From Aeromonas diversa CDC 2478-85 (GTDB lineage: Bacteria > Pseudomonadota > Gammaproteobacteria > Enterobacterales > Aeromonadaceae), in contig NZ_CDCE01000029.1 of the NCBI RefSeq assembly GCF_000819805.1, positions 374,833 through 438,832 on the forward strand: DNA of 64,000 bases. The letters run 5' to 3'. This document shows, piece after piece, positions 36,550 through 45,920 of this stretch. The notes below the pieces were generated by a model. It ran no database searches and was not told the origin of the DNA. It saw nothing but the letters and a program-made list of their open reading frames with translations. Position numbers and translations under genes: made by a program. The first letter of the stretch is position 1, and each line of letters starts with the position of its first letter.

Positions 36550-38366
36550 GTAAGCGGCGCTGGGTGCGTCTCCTGCTGTGGCTAGGTATGGGCGCGGGGA
36601 CCTGGCCCGGCGCCGGGCTGGCGCAAGAACTCGACTGGCTGCCCATGCCCTACAGCTATGTGGCCGAAGGGGAAAGCCTGCGGGACGTGCTGGTCAATTT
36701 TGGCACCAACTACGAGGTCTCCGTGGTGGTGAGCGACAAGGTCAACGATCAGGTCAATGGCCAGTTTGAGCACGAGGAGCCGCGGGCATTCCTGCAACAG
36801 CTCGCATCCCTCTACAACCTGGTCTGGTATTACGATGGTAATGTGCTGTACGTGTTCAAAAACAGTGAAGTCCAGTCTCGACTCATCAAACTGGCACAAA
36901 CGGGGGCCCCGGAGCTGAAGCAGGCGCTGCAGCGCGCCGGTATCTGGGAGCCTCGTTTTGGCTGGCGTCCGGATGCCGACAACCGTCTGGTCTATGTCTC
37001 CGGCCCTCCGCGTTACCTCGAGCTGATCGAACAGACCGCCATGGCGCTGGAGCAGCAGTCCCAGTTGCGCAGCGAGAAGACAGGGCCGCTGGCCATCGAG
37101 ATCTTCCCGCTCAAGTACGCCTCCGCCACCGACCGCACCATTCAATATCGTGACAAAGACGTCGATGCGCCCGGTGTCGCCACCATCCTCTCCCGCCTGC
37201 TCAGCGATGCCGGTGTGCAGATGGTCAATGGCGAGGGGAAAAAAGGGGCCGGCACCCATTCGGGGCAGGCCATCGTGCAGGCAGACCCTTCCCTCAATGC
37301 CGTGCTGGTGCGCGATGCGCCGGAACGGATGGCCATGTACGGCAAGCTGATCGCCGCACTGGACAAGCCAGCGGCCCGTATCGAGGTGGCGCTCTCCATC
37401 ATCGACATCAATGCCGAGGATCTCTCCCAGCTGGGGGTCGACTGGCGAGTCGGGATCCGCACCGGCTCCAACCAGCAGGTGATCATCAAGACCACAGGGG
37501 ACCGCAAAGGGATAGAAGGGGGGGCCGCTCTCGGCAGTCTGGTGGACTCCAAAGGGCTCGACTACTTGCTGGCCAGGGTCAATCTGCTGGAAAACGAAGG
37601 CAATGCCCAGGTGGTGTCCCGGCCGACCCTGCTGACCCAGGAAAACACTCAGGCCGTGATCGATCACAGTGAAACCTACTACGTCAAGATCAGCGGAGAG
37701 CGGGTGGCCGAGCTGAAGGGGATCACTTACGGCACCATGCTGCGCATGACTCCCAGGGTGATCCAACTGGGAGACAGACCGGAAGTGAGCCTCAGCCTGC
37801 ACATCGAAGATGGCAGCCAAAAACCCAACAGCTCGGGTCTGGATGGCATACCCACCATCAGCCGTACCGTGGTGGATACCATTGCCCGGGTTGGGCATGG
37901 GCAGAGCCTGCTGATCGGCGGAATTTACCGTGACGAATTGAGCGAGAACCTGAGTAAGGTGCCATTTCTGGGGGATATCCCCTACCTGGGGGCCCTGTTC
38001 CGTAGCAAGGAGAGCCAGACGCGTCGTCAGGTCAGGCTCTTCATCATCGAGCCCCGTCTGATCGACGATGGCATCGCTCACTACCTGTCGCTGGGACACG
38101 GTCAGGATCTGCGTGCCGCCGTGCTGGGGGTGGACGAGATCTCCAATCAGAGCCTCTCTCTTGGCCAGGTGCTCGGTGGCGCCCAGTGCCAATCCTTGGC
38201 CGCCGCCCGTGAGGTGCAGCAGCTGATGCGTCAGGGCGGTAAGAGCTCCTCTCTGACCCGCTGCCAGATGGGCCATGAGCAGGGATGGCGCCTGGTCGAA
38301 ATGAGCAAGGAGCAGACCTGCTCGGCGGCCCTGGAGTGGTGCGTGCAAGCCGGGGCAGCCCGATGA
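36537..38366 (+). CDS. ascC: T3SS outer-membrane secretin AscC (SctC)
   Basis: 609 residues from the ATG at 36537 (GGAGA 8 bp upstream). The signal peptide ends near Gly-Leu-Ala-Gln. N0/N1/N3 domains are followed by the secretin core with Val-Val-Ser-Arg-Pro-Thr-Leu-Leu-Thr and [11 protein letters not shown]. A C-terminal tail (about 550-609) is the likely pilotin-binding S domain, consistent with exsB in this locus. Confidence 0.95.
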   Translation: MASVSKRRWVRLLLWLGMGAGTWPGAGLAQELDWLPMPYSYVAEGESLRDVLVNFGTNYEVSVVVSDKVNDQVNGQFEHEEPRAFLQQLASLYNLVWYYDGNVLYVFKNSEVQSRLIKLAQTGAPELKQALQRAGIWEPRFGWRPDADNRLVYVSGPPRYLELIEQTAMALEQQSQLRSEKTGPLAIEIFPLKYASATDRTIQYRDKDVDAPGVATILSRLLSDAGVQMVNGEGKKGAGTHSGQAIVQADPSLNAVLVRDAPERMAMYGKLIAALDKPAARIEVALSIIDINAEDLSQLGVDWRVGIRTGSNQQVIIKTTGDRKGIEGGAALGSLVDSKGLDYLLARVNLLENEGNAQVVSRPTLLTQENTQAVIDHSETYYVKISGERVAELKGITYGTMLRMTPRVIQLGDRPEVSLSLHIEDGSQKPNSSGLDGIPTISRTVVDTIARVGHGQSLLIGGIYRDELSENLSKVPFLGDIPYLGALFRSKESQTRRQVRLFIIEPRLIDDGIAHYLSLGHGQDLRAAVLGVDEISNQSLSLGQVLGGAQCQSLAAAREVQQLMRQGGKSSSLTRCQMGHEQGWRLVEMSKEQTCSAALEWCVQAGAAR

Positions 38367-39664
38367 GCTGGACATGTCGCATATACCGCGGGTTGAACCA
38401 GGGCGTCGAGGTCACGCTGCCGGAGGGGCGTCTGGTCATCGGCGCCGATCCGCTGCAAGCCGATCTGGTCTTGGTGGATACGGGCATGGCTCCCGCCCAT
38501 CTGGTCTTGATGGTGAGCTCGGAGGGCATAGTACTGCAGGAGTGGGCCGAAGGCGTGACGCCGACCCAGGACGGCGAAGCGCTGGAGGCCGGAGCCCTGC
38601 TCAAGGCCACCGCCCGGCTCGAAGCGGGCCCCCTGCTCTGGAGTTTTTGTGACAGCAGCCACTCCTTGCCAGAGCAGCTTGAGCCACTGATGGCCGTTCA
38701 GACGACCCAGAGGCCAGTAAAGCGAACCTCCCGTGCCGATCTTTGGATGGGGGGGCTGTGCCTGATGCTGGTCTTGGCCGTCCTGGGCCTGCTCGGACAT
38801 GGCTGGTGGCAGGGGAGCAGTGAAGACGACATCGCTCGTCAGGAGAAGACCCTGAAGCGTTTTCTCGCCGCGCCGGCCTATCAACAGGTCACGCTCGGCA
38901 GCGATACGCATGGTCTGTGGTTGTTGTCCGGTTACGTGGACGAGAACAGCGCACGCCTGGCGTTGCAGCAATATCTGGAAGGCAACGGCTTCACCTATCG
39001 GCTGGATGTTCGCACCATGGAGGATCTGCGTCAGGGGGCGGGCTTTATCTTGCAAAAGTTGGGCTATGCGCGACTGCAGATCCGTAATGGCAAAAAGCCT
39101 GGCTGGTTGCGGTTGAACGGTGAGATCGATGCCAAGGATCCCAAGTGGAACACCCTCGACACCCTGCTCAGGCAGGAGGTTCCCGGGGTGCTGGGGATTG
39201 AGAATCAGGTCCAGGTGGCAGGGACCTATCGCGAGCGGCTGGATGGTCTGTTGCAGGAGCAAGGGCTGGCCGGGATGTTGCGCGTGCGCGAAACGAGCGG
39301 CCGGCTTGAGGCCTCCGGCCAGCTGGATGGCGCCCAGCTGGCCAAGTTTCAACTGGTTCAACAGCAATTTCGGCGGGACTTTGGCTCCCATCCCGTGCTG
39401 GAGCTGGTCAATCAGGAGCGGATCCCGCGCCAGGACGAGCTGGAGTTTGAGGTGCGCGGCGTCTCGTTTGGGCGAGTGCCCTACGTGATCCTGGCCGATA
39501 ACCAGCGCTATCCCATTGGCGGCGCGACGGCCGGCGGGGTGCGAGTGTTGGCCATCCGCCCGGATGCCGTGGTGGTCCGCAAGGGCAAACAGCAATACAT
39601 CGTCAAGTTAAAAGGAGTCGAGCGTCATGATGACCAATTTGGAAACGCGACTGTCAGGCGCTGA
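38363..39664 (+). CDS. ascD: T3SS outer inner-membrane ring protein AscD (SctD)
   Basis: 433 residues from the ATG at 38363, overlapping the ascC stop. The cytoplasmic N-terminal FHA-like domain (1-110) is followed by one membrane helix (about 128-150) and a periplasmic region with ring-building repeats (150-433). It links the secretin to the inner ring. Confidence 0.93.
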   Translation: MSWTCRIYRGLNQGVEVTLPEGRLVIGADPLQADLVLVDTGMAPAHLVLMVSSEGIVLQEWAEGVTPTQDGEALEAGALLKATARLEAGPLLWSFCDSSHSLPEQLEPLMAVQTTQRPVKRTSRADLWMGGLCLMLVLAVLGLLGHGWWQGSSEDDIARQEKTLKRFLAAPAYQQVTLGSDTHGLWLLSGYVDENSARLALQQYLEGNGFTYRLDVRTMEDLRQGAGFILQKLGYARLQIRNGKKPGWLRLNGEIDAKDPKWNTLDTLLRQEVPGVLGIENQVQVAGTYRERLDGLLQEQGLAGMLRVRETSGRLEASGQLDGAQLAKFQLVQQQFRRDFGSHPVLELVNQERIPRQDELEFEVRGVSFGRVPYVILADNQRYPIGGATAGGVRVLAIRPDAVVVRKGKQQYIVKLKGVERHDDQFGNATVRR

Positions 39665-39830
39665 TCCTGTCTTTGCCCGCGAGCTGCATGAGCAGCTTGT
39701 GCAGGCGCTGGCGGAGGTGAAGCGACGGCTGCTGCGCGGGGGCACCCAGCAGCAATATCAGCTGTGGCAACAAGAAGCCGACGCCATCGAGGCGGGGCTC
39801 AAGATCATTGGGAAAATCAAAGGAGAATAA
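39627..39830 (+). CDS. ascE: Needle co-chaperone AscE (YscE family)
   Basis: A 67-residue helical-hairpin protein overlapping the end of ascD by 38 bp, with AAAGGAG upstream. AscE and AscG form a cytoplasmic complex around the needle subunit AscF in the known Aeromonas and Pseudomonas systems. Confidence 0.88.
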   Translation: MMTNLETRLSGADPVFARELHEQLVQALAEVKRRLLRGGTQQQYQLWQQEADAIEAGLKIIGKIKGE

Positions 39831-39832
39831 CC

Positions 39833-40096
39833 ATGGCTATCGAGCAATTTTTCACTAATGGCGGGGCCAATATCAATACCCTGGATAGTGTTGCCAAGGC
39901 GCTGAAAGATCAGGCGAACGAGAGCAACCAAGCCGTCAATAAGGCCATTGAGGACATGAAAGCCAACCCTGACAACCCGGCCCTGCTGGCCGAGCTGCAG
40001 CACAAGATCAACAAGTGGTCGGTGGTTTTCAACATCAACTCCACGGTGACACGGGCCATGAAAGACCTGATGCAGGGCATTTTGCAGAAGATTTGA
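39833..40096 (+). CDS. ascF: Needle subunit AscF (SctF)
   Basis: An 87-residue protein with the helix-turn-helix of YscF. The turn is Asn-Pro-Asp-Asn-Pro, and the C terminus Leu-Met-Gln-Gly-Ile-Leu-Gln-Lys-Ile is typical. It follows ascE by 2 bp and has an AAAGGAG ribosome-binding site. Polymerises into the extracellular needle. Confidence 0.96.
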   Translation: MAIEQFFTNGGANINTLDSVAKALKDQANESNQAVNKAIEDMKANPDNPALLAELQHKINKWSVVFNINSTVTRAMKDLMQGILQKI

Positions 40097-40449
40097 TGAT
40101 GAACATCCCACTCAAGAAGCAACTGGCGGAGCTGGCGCTGGCGGGCACAGGTCACCACTGTCATCAGGAGGCGGCCTCCATCGCAGACTGGCTGGCTCAT
40201 GAGGCGTCCATGGCCGAGTGTGTGACCTTGATTCGCCTCTCCTCCCTGATGAACCAAGGGGACTATCAGGGCGCGCTGTCGCTGAGTCGCACCCAGTCTT
40301 CGCCGGATATTGAGCCCTGGCTCGCCCTGTGCGAATGGCGGCTGGACATGCGTGATGAGCTGGCCGCGCGCCTGGCAAGGCTGGAGGCGAGCGGACAACC
40401 CTCCTTGCAGCAGTTTGCGGCCGGTTTGCGCGAGCAGATGGCATCATGA
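40096..40449 (+). CDS. ascG: Needle chaperone AscG (YscG family)
   Basis: A 117-residue TPR-like helical protein starting in a TGATG junction with ascF; a second ATG follows immediately. It should cap the C-terminal helix of AscF and prevent early polymerisation. Confidence 0.9.
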   Translation: MMNIPLKKQLAELALAGTGHHCHQEAASIADWLAHEASMAECVTLIRLSSLMNQGDYQGALSLSRTQSSPDIEPWLALCEWRLDMRDELAARLARLEASGQPSLQQFAAGLREQMAS

Positions 40450-40985
40450 AGGTGGAAGGCAGTGCCTATTCCTTTGCGAGTGGGCCGTCTGAGGTGCCCC
40501 CCAAGGCGCATGTTCAACATCACTTCGAGCGGCAGCTGGCCCGTGCGGATGAACCCACGCTGTTCGACCGCTGGAAACAGGGCACCGCATTGGAGACCCT
40601 GCTGCAAGGGGCCTCGCGTGCTGCGCAGCGCGAGCTGCTATGGAAAATCCACCATCAGGGGGGGGAGCCAGCCAAGGCGATTGGTCATCAGTTGTTCCAG
40701 CCCGTGACGGACAAGCTGATCGCCCACTACTCCGGCCGTCAGCTACCAGTCATGGCGGCCATTGACCTGCCGGAGCTGCGCGCCCTGATGAGCGAATTTG
40801 ACCCATTGCCATCGCGACGGGAGAAGGTGCTGCTGAACGTCATGGCAGACATCAAGAAGGCCGCCAATGGGGAGCATGCCTATCTCGATGAGTTGGCGCG
40901 GCGTGAGCTGATGACGCTGATCCCGCTCAACGGCATGGTGAACAACCTGATGCGACACTCGCACCAACTTGATCTGGAGGCATGA
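40446..40985 (+). CDS. ascH: Early secreted protein AscH (YscH/YopR family)
   Basis: 179 residues between ascG and ascI, overlapping both by 4 bp. The disordered N terminus (about 1-25) and helical core match YopR, a secreted protein that influences needle assembly in Yersinia. Confidence 0.86.
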   Translation: MKVEGSAYSFASGPSEVPPKAHVQHHFERQLARADEPTLFDRWKQGTALETLLQGASRAAQRELLWKIHHQGGEPAKAIGHQLFQPVTDKLIAHYSGRQLPVMAAIDLPELRALMSEFDPLPSRREKVLLNVMADIKKAANGEHAYLDELARRELMTLIPLNGMVNNLMRHSHQLDLEA

Positions 40986-41323
40986 TGGAAATTTCCCAGT
41001 CAGCCCAGGCGGTCGTCACCAGCCTGGATGAGTTGAAAACGACGGATGCGACCTCTTCCCAGGTCGCCAGTTTTGAACAGGCGATGAGCTCTCCGTCCCA
41101 GGGGATCGGCGGTTCTTTGCTTGGTGAGTTGGGGGAGATCAGGCAGCAGTTTGTGGAAGCCAAGGAGAGCCTGCGGGCCGAGCTCTCGACGCCGGGCGAC
41201 GATCCCAACAGCCTGATGCAGATGCAGTGGTCGTTGATGCGCATCACCATGCAGGAAGAGCTGATCGCCAAGACGGTCGGCAAGATGAGCCAGAACGTAG
41301 AAACCCTGTTGAAGACCCAGTGA
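40982..41323 (+). CDS. ascI: Inner rod protein AscI (SctI)
   Basis: 113 residues. A Ser/Gln-rich N-terminal half is followed by two C-terminal helices ending Met-Ser-Gln-Asn-Val-Glu-Thr-Leu-Leu-Lys-Thr. Position before ascJ and length fit YscI. ATG at 40982 or 40985 are both possible. Confidence 0.9.
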   Translation: MMEISQSAQAVVTSLDELKTTDATSSQVASFEQAMSSPSQGIGGSLLGELGEIRQQFVEAKESLRAELSTPGDDPNSLMQMQWSLMRITMQEELIAKTVGKMSQNVETLLKTQ

Positions 41324-41329
41324 GGTAGT

Positions 41330-42067
41330 GTGAAGAGATCGATGCTGATGGGGGTGGTGTTCACCTCACTGCTGCTTGGTGGTTGCAAGGTGGAGCTCTA
41401 TACCGGGGTCAGCCAGAAGGAAGGCAACGAGATGCTGGCGTTGCTGCGTACCGAGGGGATCTCCTCGGACAAACAGCCGGACAAGGATGGCAATGTCAAA
41501 TTGCTGGTGGAAGAGTCCGACGTGGCGCAGGCCGTCGAGGCGCTCAAGCGCAAGGGGTATCCGCGCGAGAGCTTTTCCACCTTGCAGGATGTCTTTCCCA
41601 AAGACGGCCTCATCTCGTCCCCGACCGAAGAGCGGGCACGCCTGAACTACGCAAAGGCCCAGGAGATTTCCCATACCCTTTCCGAAATCGACGGCGTGCT
41701 GGTGGCCAGGGTGCATGTGGTGCTGCCCGAGGGGAGTGAGGGGATCAGCAAGAAGCCTTCCCCCGCGTCGGCGTCCGTGTTCATCAAGCATGCAGCCGAC
41801 ATCCAGCTGGACACCTATATCCCGCAGATCAAGCAGTTGGTCAACAACAGCATCGAAGGACTGGCCTACGACAGGATCAGCGTGGTGCTGGTGCCGTCGG
41901 CCGATATTCGCCAGATGCCCCTGGTATCGCGCAACACCAGCCTCTTCTCCATCGAGGTGAGTGAGTCATCGAAGTGGCGGCTGGGGGGCTTGATTGCCCT
42001 GTTACTGCTGCTGGTGGTGACCACCAACCTGGCCCAGTACCTGTGGCATCGGAGCCGGAGTCGTTGA
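41330..42067 (+). CDS. ascJ: Inner-membrane ring lipoprotein AscJ (SctJ)
   Basis: 245 residues from a GTG start. The lipobox Leu-Leu-Gly-Gly-Cys (Cys19) is followed by Lys-Val-Glu-Leu-Tyr. Two ring-building domains and a C-terminal membrane helix (about 215-237) complete the YscJ/PrgK architecture. Confidence 0.96.
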   Translation: MKRSMLMGVVFTSLLLGGCKVELYTGVSQKEGNEMLALLRTEGISSDKQPDKDGNVKLLVEESDVAQAVEALKRKGYPRESFSTLQDVFPKDGLISSPTEERARLNYAKAQEISHTLSEIDGVLVARVHVVLPEGSEGISKKPSPASASVFIKHAADIQLDTYIPQIKQLVNNSIEGLAYDRISVVLVPSADIRQMPLVSRNTSLFSIEVSESSKWRLGGLIALLLLLVVTTNLAQYLWHRSRSR

Positions 42068-42693
42068 TGGCGGTTGGTCTGACACCCTACCAACTGCGTT
42101 TTTGCCCGGCAGCCTATCTCGATGACGGTCACTTTCCCGAATCGTGGCGTTGGGTGCAGGAGGCGATGCCCGAGTGGCGCACCCTGCCGGCGGTCAATGA
42201 GGCGCTGCTGGATGAGCTGGCATTGGACATCGCCTATGAGTTGCCTTCGCCACTGGGTGGATTGGCTCTCTTTCCCCAAGAGGCGCTCGCCAGCCTGTTG
42301 ACCTACCTTGGCGCCGTCTTGCACGGGGAGTCCATTCGTCATTGCCTGTTGGCCGCTGGCTTGCGTCACATCATCAGCCTGTTGGGGGAAGAGGGGTACC
42401 GGGCCCTGTTGTCCCAGCTTGATTTGTTAATCGGTCCCTGGCCATCCGGTTGGCAGCAGCCGTTGCCGCAGCAACCGGATGGTGCCTATCTGAAGGCAGC
42501 CGGATTGCAATTCTGGCTTGCGGCGGCGGGGGAGGCGGACTCGGGTTGGCGTCGCCGGCTTGCCTTGCGCCTGTCCCCCTCGCTCCCTGCCCCATCATGG
42601 CATCTGGCTAGTGAGCAGGTGCCGCTTGCCCGGGCGCTTTGTCTCAAAATAGCCAAACAGGTAACGCCGCAATGCTGCCATTTGTTGAAATAA
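42067..42693 (+). CDS. ascK: Sorting-platform protein AscK (SctK)
   Basis: A 208-residue, Leu-rich cytoplasmic protein starting at the ascJ stop. YscK/OrgA-type proteins connect SctD to the SctQ-SctL-SctN platform. It overlaps the ascL start by 22 bp. Confidence 0.88.
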   Translation: MAVGLTPYQLRFCPAAYLDDGHFPESWRWVQEAMPEWRTLPAVNEALLDELALDIAYELPSPLGGLALFPQEALASLLTYLGAVLHGESIRHCLLAAGLRHIISLLGEEGYRALLSQLDLLIGPWPSGWQQPLPQQPDGAYLKAAGLQFWLAAAGEADSGWRRRLALRLSPSLPAPSWHLASEQVPLARALCLKIAKQVTPQCCHLLK

Positions 42694-43304
42694 AGAGTGA
42701 ACACCTGCAGCTGGCCCCGGGCCAGCGTATCTTGCGCAGTCAGGATTATCAGTCCTATCTGAGTGCACAGGCACTGGTTGATGCGGCCAGGGCACAGGCT
42801 GCCGAGATAGTGCAAGAGGCGCACAGCGTATACGAGCAGCAGCGCGAACTTGGCTGGCAAGCCGGCATGGAGCAGGCGCGTCGTGAGCAGGCCGTGTTGA
42901 TCCACCAGACCCAGTTGCAGTGTCAGGGCTACTATCGCACGGTCGAACAGCAGATGAGCGAGGTCGTATTGCAGGCCGTTCGCAAGATCCTGCACGACTA
43001 CGACCAGGTGGCATTGACCCTCAAAGTGGTGCGAGAAGCGCTGTCGTTGGTGAGTAACCAGAAACAGGTCACGGTGCGGGTACACCCAGAGCAGGTCGCG
43101 GCGGTCCGCGAGCAGATTGCCAGGGTGCACAAGGATTTTCCCGAAATCGGCTATCTGGAGATCTCGGCCGACGCCCGGCTGGACCAGGGCGGCTGCATCC
43201 TGGAAACCGAGGTCGGGATTATCGATGCCAGCCTGGATGGTCAGCTGGATGCCCTGTCACGGGCCATCTCCCAGACCCTCGAACGGGGTGACCCTCTTTC
43301 ATAA
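42672..43304 (+). CDS. ascL: ATPase stator AscL (SctL)
   Basis: 210 residues from the ATG at 42672; an in-frame TTG at 42639 is less likely. A central coiled coil (about 40-90) is followed by the C-terminal ATPase-binding domain. FliH/YscL-type proteins hold the ATPase to SctQ. Last gene of the exsD-ascL operon. Confidence 0.93.
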   Translation: MLPFVEIKSEHLQLAPGQRILRSQDYQSYLSAQALVDAARAQAAEIVQEAHSVYEQQRELGWQAGMEQARREQAVLIHQTQLQCQGYYRTVEQQMSEVVLQAVRKILHDYDQVALTLKVVREALSLVSNQKQVTVRVHPEQVAAVREQIARVHKDFPEIGYLEISADARLDQGGCILETEVGIIDASLDGQLDALSRAISQTLERGDPLS

Positions 43305-43323
43305 GCATTAATTTGTATCATCG

Positions 43324-43374
43324 ACAAAATTGCGGCCAATGCTGTCAAACGGTGGCCGCGACTCTCCCTAGAAT
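43324..43374 (+). promoter_or_regulatory. ExsA-type promoter of the exoU-like gene
   Basis: The site at 43324-43348 begins ACAAAATTGCGGCCAATGCT, and TAGAAT (43369-43374) follows after 20 bp. It gives the phospholipase gene its own T3SS-1-linked promoter. Confidence 0.75.
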
Positions 43375-43406
43375 GGCTTGAGTTCCATTGCGACAGGAGA
43401 CACACC

Positions 43407-45416
43407 ATGCAGATCCAACAGGCTTCCCGGCTTGCCACGACGGCTCAGACCGATACCGTATCGACCCCCGTTCATGACCAACAGGAACGTGCCCCCACTC
43501 TGGCCAGCAGCCAGGGCAAGGGAGCCGTATTGCCACTCACTCAGGTCAGCCAGCCCCCCGTCGCGCAGTCATCGAAGGGCGATGTTATCTGTGCAACTTG
43601 TGGACCGCGTCAGGTAGAGATCACCCGTCATCAGGATGGCTCGGCCTCGGTCACCATGCAGCATCCGCCGCTGACCAGCCTGGTGCTCAGTGGTGGCGGG
43701 GCCAAGGGCGCGGCCTATCCGGGGGCTATCAAGGCACTGGAAGAGCAGGGAAAGCTTGCCGAAATCCGTACCATGTCAGGCTCCTCGGCCGGTGCCATCA
43801 CGGCTTCATTGCTCGCCGCCGGCATGAACGCCGGAGAGTTTAAAACCCTGTCCGATGAGATGAATCTGATTTCCCTGCTGGATTCGCCGGTGAAGAAGAT
43901 CAGCCTGGCTCAGCATATGAGTGGCGAAAATGGCAAGGTCGTTGCCGGGCTGTTTGAGAAGATAAAGCTCAGCAAAGTGGGCAGCTTTATACAGCTATTG
44001 TGCAATATCTTGCCGCGACTGCAGTCGGAGGCGGTGCCGCTGGAGAGAATCCTCAAGAAGGAGTCGAACCACTCCGTATTGGCGCATCTTGATGCCCGTC
44101 CCGAATTGAATGCCAGACCCGAAGTCGCGGCCATCAGGCAACGCCTGGGGCAAGGTGGCGGGGTCACCTTCGGGGATCTTGCACTGCTCAGCCGCCATAT
44201 TCCGGCGATCAAGGAGCTGAATATCACGGGCACGGGCATGTTCGATGGCCGGCCACAGATGATCGTCTTCAATGCCAGCCTGACGCCCGATATGGAGATT
44301 GCTCGTGCAGCCCATATCTCCGGCTCTTTCCCCATCGTATTCAGCCGCCCCGAAGAGCAGTCTCAGCCCTTCCTGAAGGAAGGTGAACGGCTGTCGCTGC
44401 AAGATGGGGGCGTCATGTTGAACGTGCCTGTCCCGGAACTCATCAACCCGGATCTGGGAAGGGGCGTCATCGCCGAACATGACAACCTGATCCTGAAGTT
44501 TGAGGATGACGGCAGCGAAGAGGCCAAGAAAGGCACCGTGAAAGGCGCCCTGGCGGATTGGGTGGTCGGGGCGCCTGTGGGCGCTCGCTCGGCACTGCAA
44601 GCCAAGGGGCTGGCAGATTTTGCCGATCAAATGGTCACAGTACCGCTGAAAACCGAGCGAGGCGACTTTACCGACACGCTCGGTGGCACACTCAACTTCA
44701 CCATGAGCGATGCGGACAAGGGTCATCTGCAGGAGAAGCTGGCCGATGCCGTCAATTCGCATCTGACCGCCCGGGAAAGCGACCGTCAGCACTATCACTT
44801 CGAGGATCTTGAGTCGGCGCTGTTGGCCCTGCCGGACCGGGATTTTGCGGCGGTGGCGCAAGAGGGCGGGCAAGAGCTACACGCCACGGCCCAGTTCCGC
44901 CAGCAGGCACAAGAGCATCTTTCCACGCTGGTGGCATCGGTACTGACGCAGGAGGCCGCGCCTCGCCTGTCGCTGTCTGCCGAGATGGCTCATGCCTTGA
45001 CACAACTGGATACACTGGCTGAATCCCCCGCACGGCGGGAGTGGATTGTCGGTCAGCTCAATCAGCCTGATAACACGGCGCTGGCCCGCTTGCTCAACAG
45101 TGATGCGCCGTCCGGACAGTTCCCCATTCTGGATCAGGGCAAGAGTGAAGCCAGGTCGCGCGAAGTGAGCACGGTCGCCCGCAATATTATCCATGAGGTG
45201 ATCTATCCATCCCTGTTTCGCCTCGGACAACCCGGGTCCAATGTGGCATTGCTGCGCCGGACCGAGCATGCACTGAACCAGGCTCAGACAGCCACAGAGG
45301 TCAATCGTGCCCTGCAAGAGCTGGCAGACAATTACGGTGCTCGTAACAAGCCCTGGAGCAAGCCGCTCTCCTCAACGACGGTGAACCAGGCTAAAGCCTG
45401 GATGATGGTGGAATAA
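43407..45416 (+). CDS. ExoU-like patatin phospholipase effector
   Basis: A 669-residue protein resembling Pseudomonas ExoU (687). The N-terminal 85 residues are Ser/Gln/Thr-rich (secretion and chaperone-binding region). The patatin domain has the oxyanion loop Gly-Gly-Gly-Ala-Lys-Gly (96-101), nucleophile Ser127 in Gly-Ser-Ser-Ala-Gly, and catalytic Asp333 in Asp-Gly-Gly. The C-terminal third is helical, as in the membrane-localisation domain of ExoU. In ExoU this dyad gives ubiquitin-activated phospholipase A2 activity that kills host cells. Activity and cofactor here are inferred. It has its own ExsA-type promoter and an adjoining chaperone gene. Confidence 0.92.
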   Translation: MQIQQASRLATTAQTDTVSTPVHDQQERAPTLASSQGKGAVLPLTQVSQPPVAQSSKGDVICATCGPRQVEITRHQDGSASVTMQHPPLTSLVLSGGGAKGAAYPGAIKALEEQGKLAEIRTMSGSSAGAITASLLAAGMNAGEFKTLSDEMNLISLLDSPVKKISLAQHMSGENGKVVAGLFEKIKLSKVGSFIQLLCNILPRLQSEAVPLERILKKESNHSVLAHLDARPELNARPEVAAIRQRLGQGGGVTFGDLALLSRHIPAIKELNITGTGMFDGRPQMIVFNASLTPDMEIARAAHISGSFPIVFSRPEEQSQPFLKEGERLSLQDGGVMLNVPVPELINPDLGRGVIAEHDNLILKFEDDGSEEAKKGTVKGALADWVVGAPVGARSALQAKGLADFADQMVTVPLKTERGDFTDTLGGTLNFTMSDADKGHLQEKLADAVNSHLTARESDRQHYHFEDLESALLALPDRDFAAVAQEGGQELHATAQFRQQAQEHLSTLVASVLTQEAAPRLSLSAEMAHALTQLDTLAESPARREWIVGQLNQPDNTALARLLNSDAPSGQFPILDQGKSEARSREVSTVARNIIHEVIYPSLFRLGQPGSNVALLRRTEHALNQAQTATEVNRALQELADNYGARNKPWSKPLSSTTVNQAKAWMMVE

Positions 45417-45417
45417 T

Positions 45418-45816
45418 ATGCTGACCGAATGGCTGAATGAATTGGGGCAAACACTGCCCGGCATGGGTGAGAGTCGACGGATCCGGTTCGAGTCGGCCCC
45501 GGAGTTATGGCTGGAAAACATGAGCGGTCAATATGTGCTGGCTCTTCCGTTAGCGCCCATGCCGTCAAAGGCGCTCTCCGGGGTCGTGCTGATGTTGCTG
45601 CAGGCCAACAGTCCGCAGTCGACCTTGCAGCCGGCACGACTGTCGGCTGACGGACGTGGCCACTTGCTGCTGTGGCTCTCTTTGGAAGAGGAGGCGTCCC
45701 TCGGTGCATGCCAATCGGCCTGTGATCTACTCCACAGTGCCCATGCTACGCTGCTGCCGTTGTTGCAAGAGTCTGACTATGTTCCCCCCAGCCGGGAAGG
45801 CAGCCTCTTTGTTTGA
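45418..45816 (+). CDS. SpcU-like chaperone of the ExoU-like effector
   Basis: 132 residues, close to SpcU (137), starting 1 bp after the effector stop. The class I chaperone pattern is visible: N-terminal helix Trp-Leu-Asn-Glu-Leu-Gly, strands with Leu-Trp-Leu-Glu-Asn and His-Leu-Leu-Leu-Trp-Leu, and a C-terminal helix. Effector and chaperone form the last transcription unit of T3SS-1. Confidence 0.85.
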   Translation: MLTEWLNELGQTLPGMGESRRIRFESAPELWLENMSGQYVLALPLAPMPSKALSGVVLMLLQANSPQSTLQPARLSADGRGHLLLWLSLEEEASLGACQSACDLLHSAHATLLPLLQESDYVPPSREGSLFV

Positions 45817-45861
45817 GCCTGCTTCCTGATAAGCGCTGATGGAGGCCCCACCATCATGAGA

Positions 45862-45895
45862 AAGCCCTCGGCAATATCATTGCCGAGGGCTTCTT
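45862..45895. terminator. Bidirectional terminator between the two T3SS loci
   Basis: A perfect 14-bp stem (AAGCCCTCGGCAAT / ATTGCCGAGGGCTT) with loop ATC is flanked by short T-rich tracts on both strands. It serves the convergent T3SS-1 effector unit and the T3SS-2 sctW end. Confidence 0.9.
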
Positions 45896-45920
45896 GTTAT
45901 TAGATTCGGGCACCGCTCTT

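Noticed and set aside
36582..38375. Long minus-strand ORF (597 codons) opposite ascC
   Set aside because: Shadow of the secretin gene; no start context or family features.
15752..45892. Shared 12-bp AGCCCTCGGCAA at both ends of T3SS-1 as flanking direct repeats
   Set aside because: Both occurrences are left arms of Rho-independent terminators, so a common terminator type explains them better than insertion repeats.
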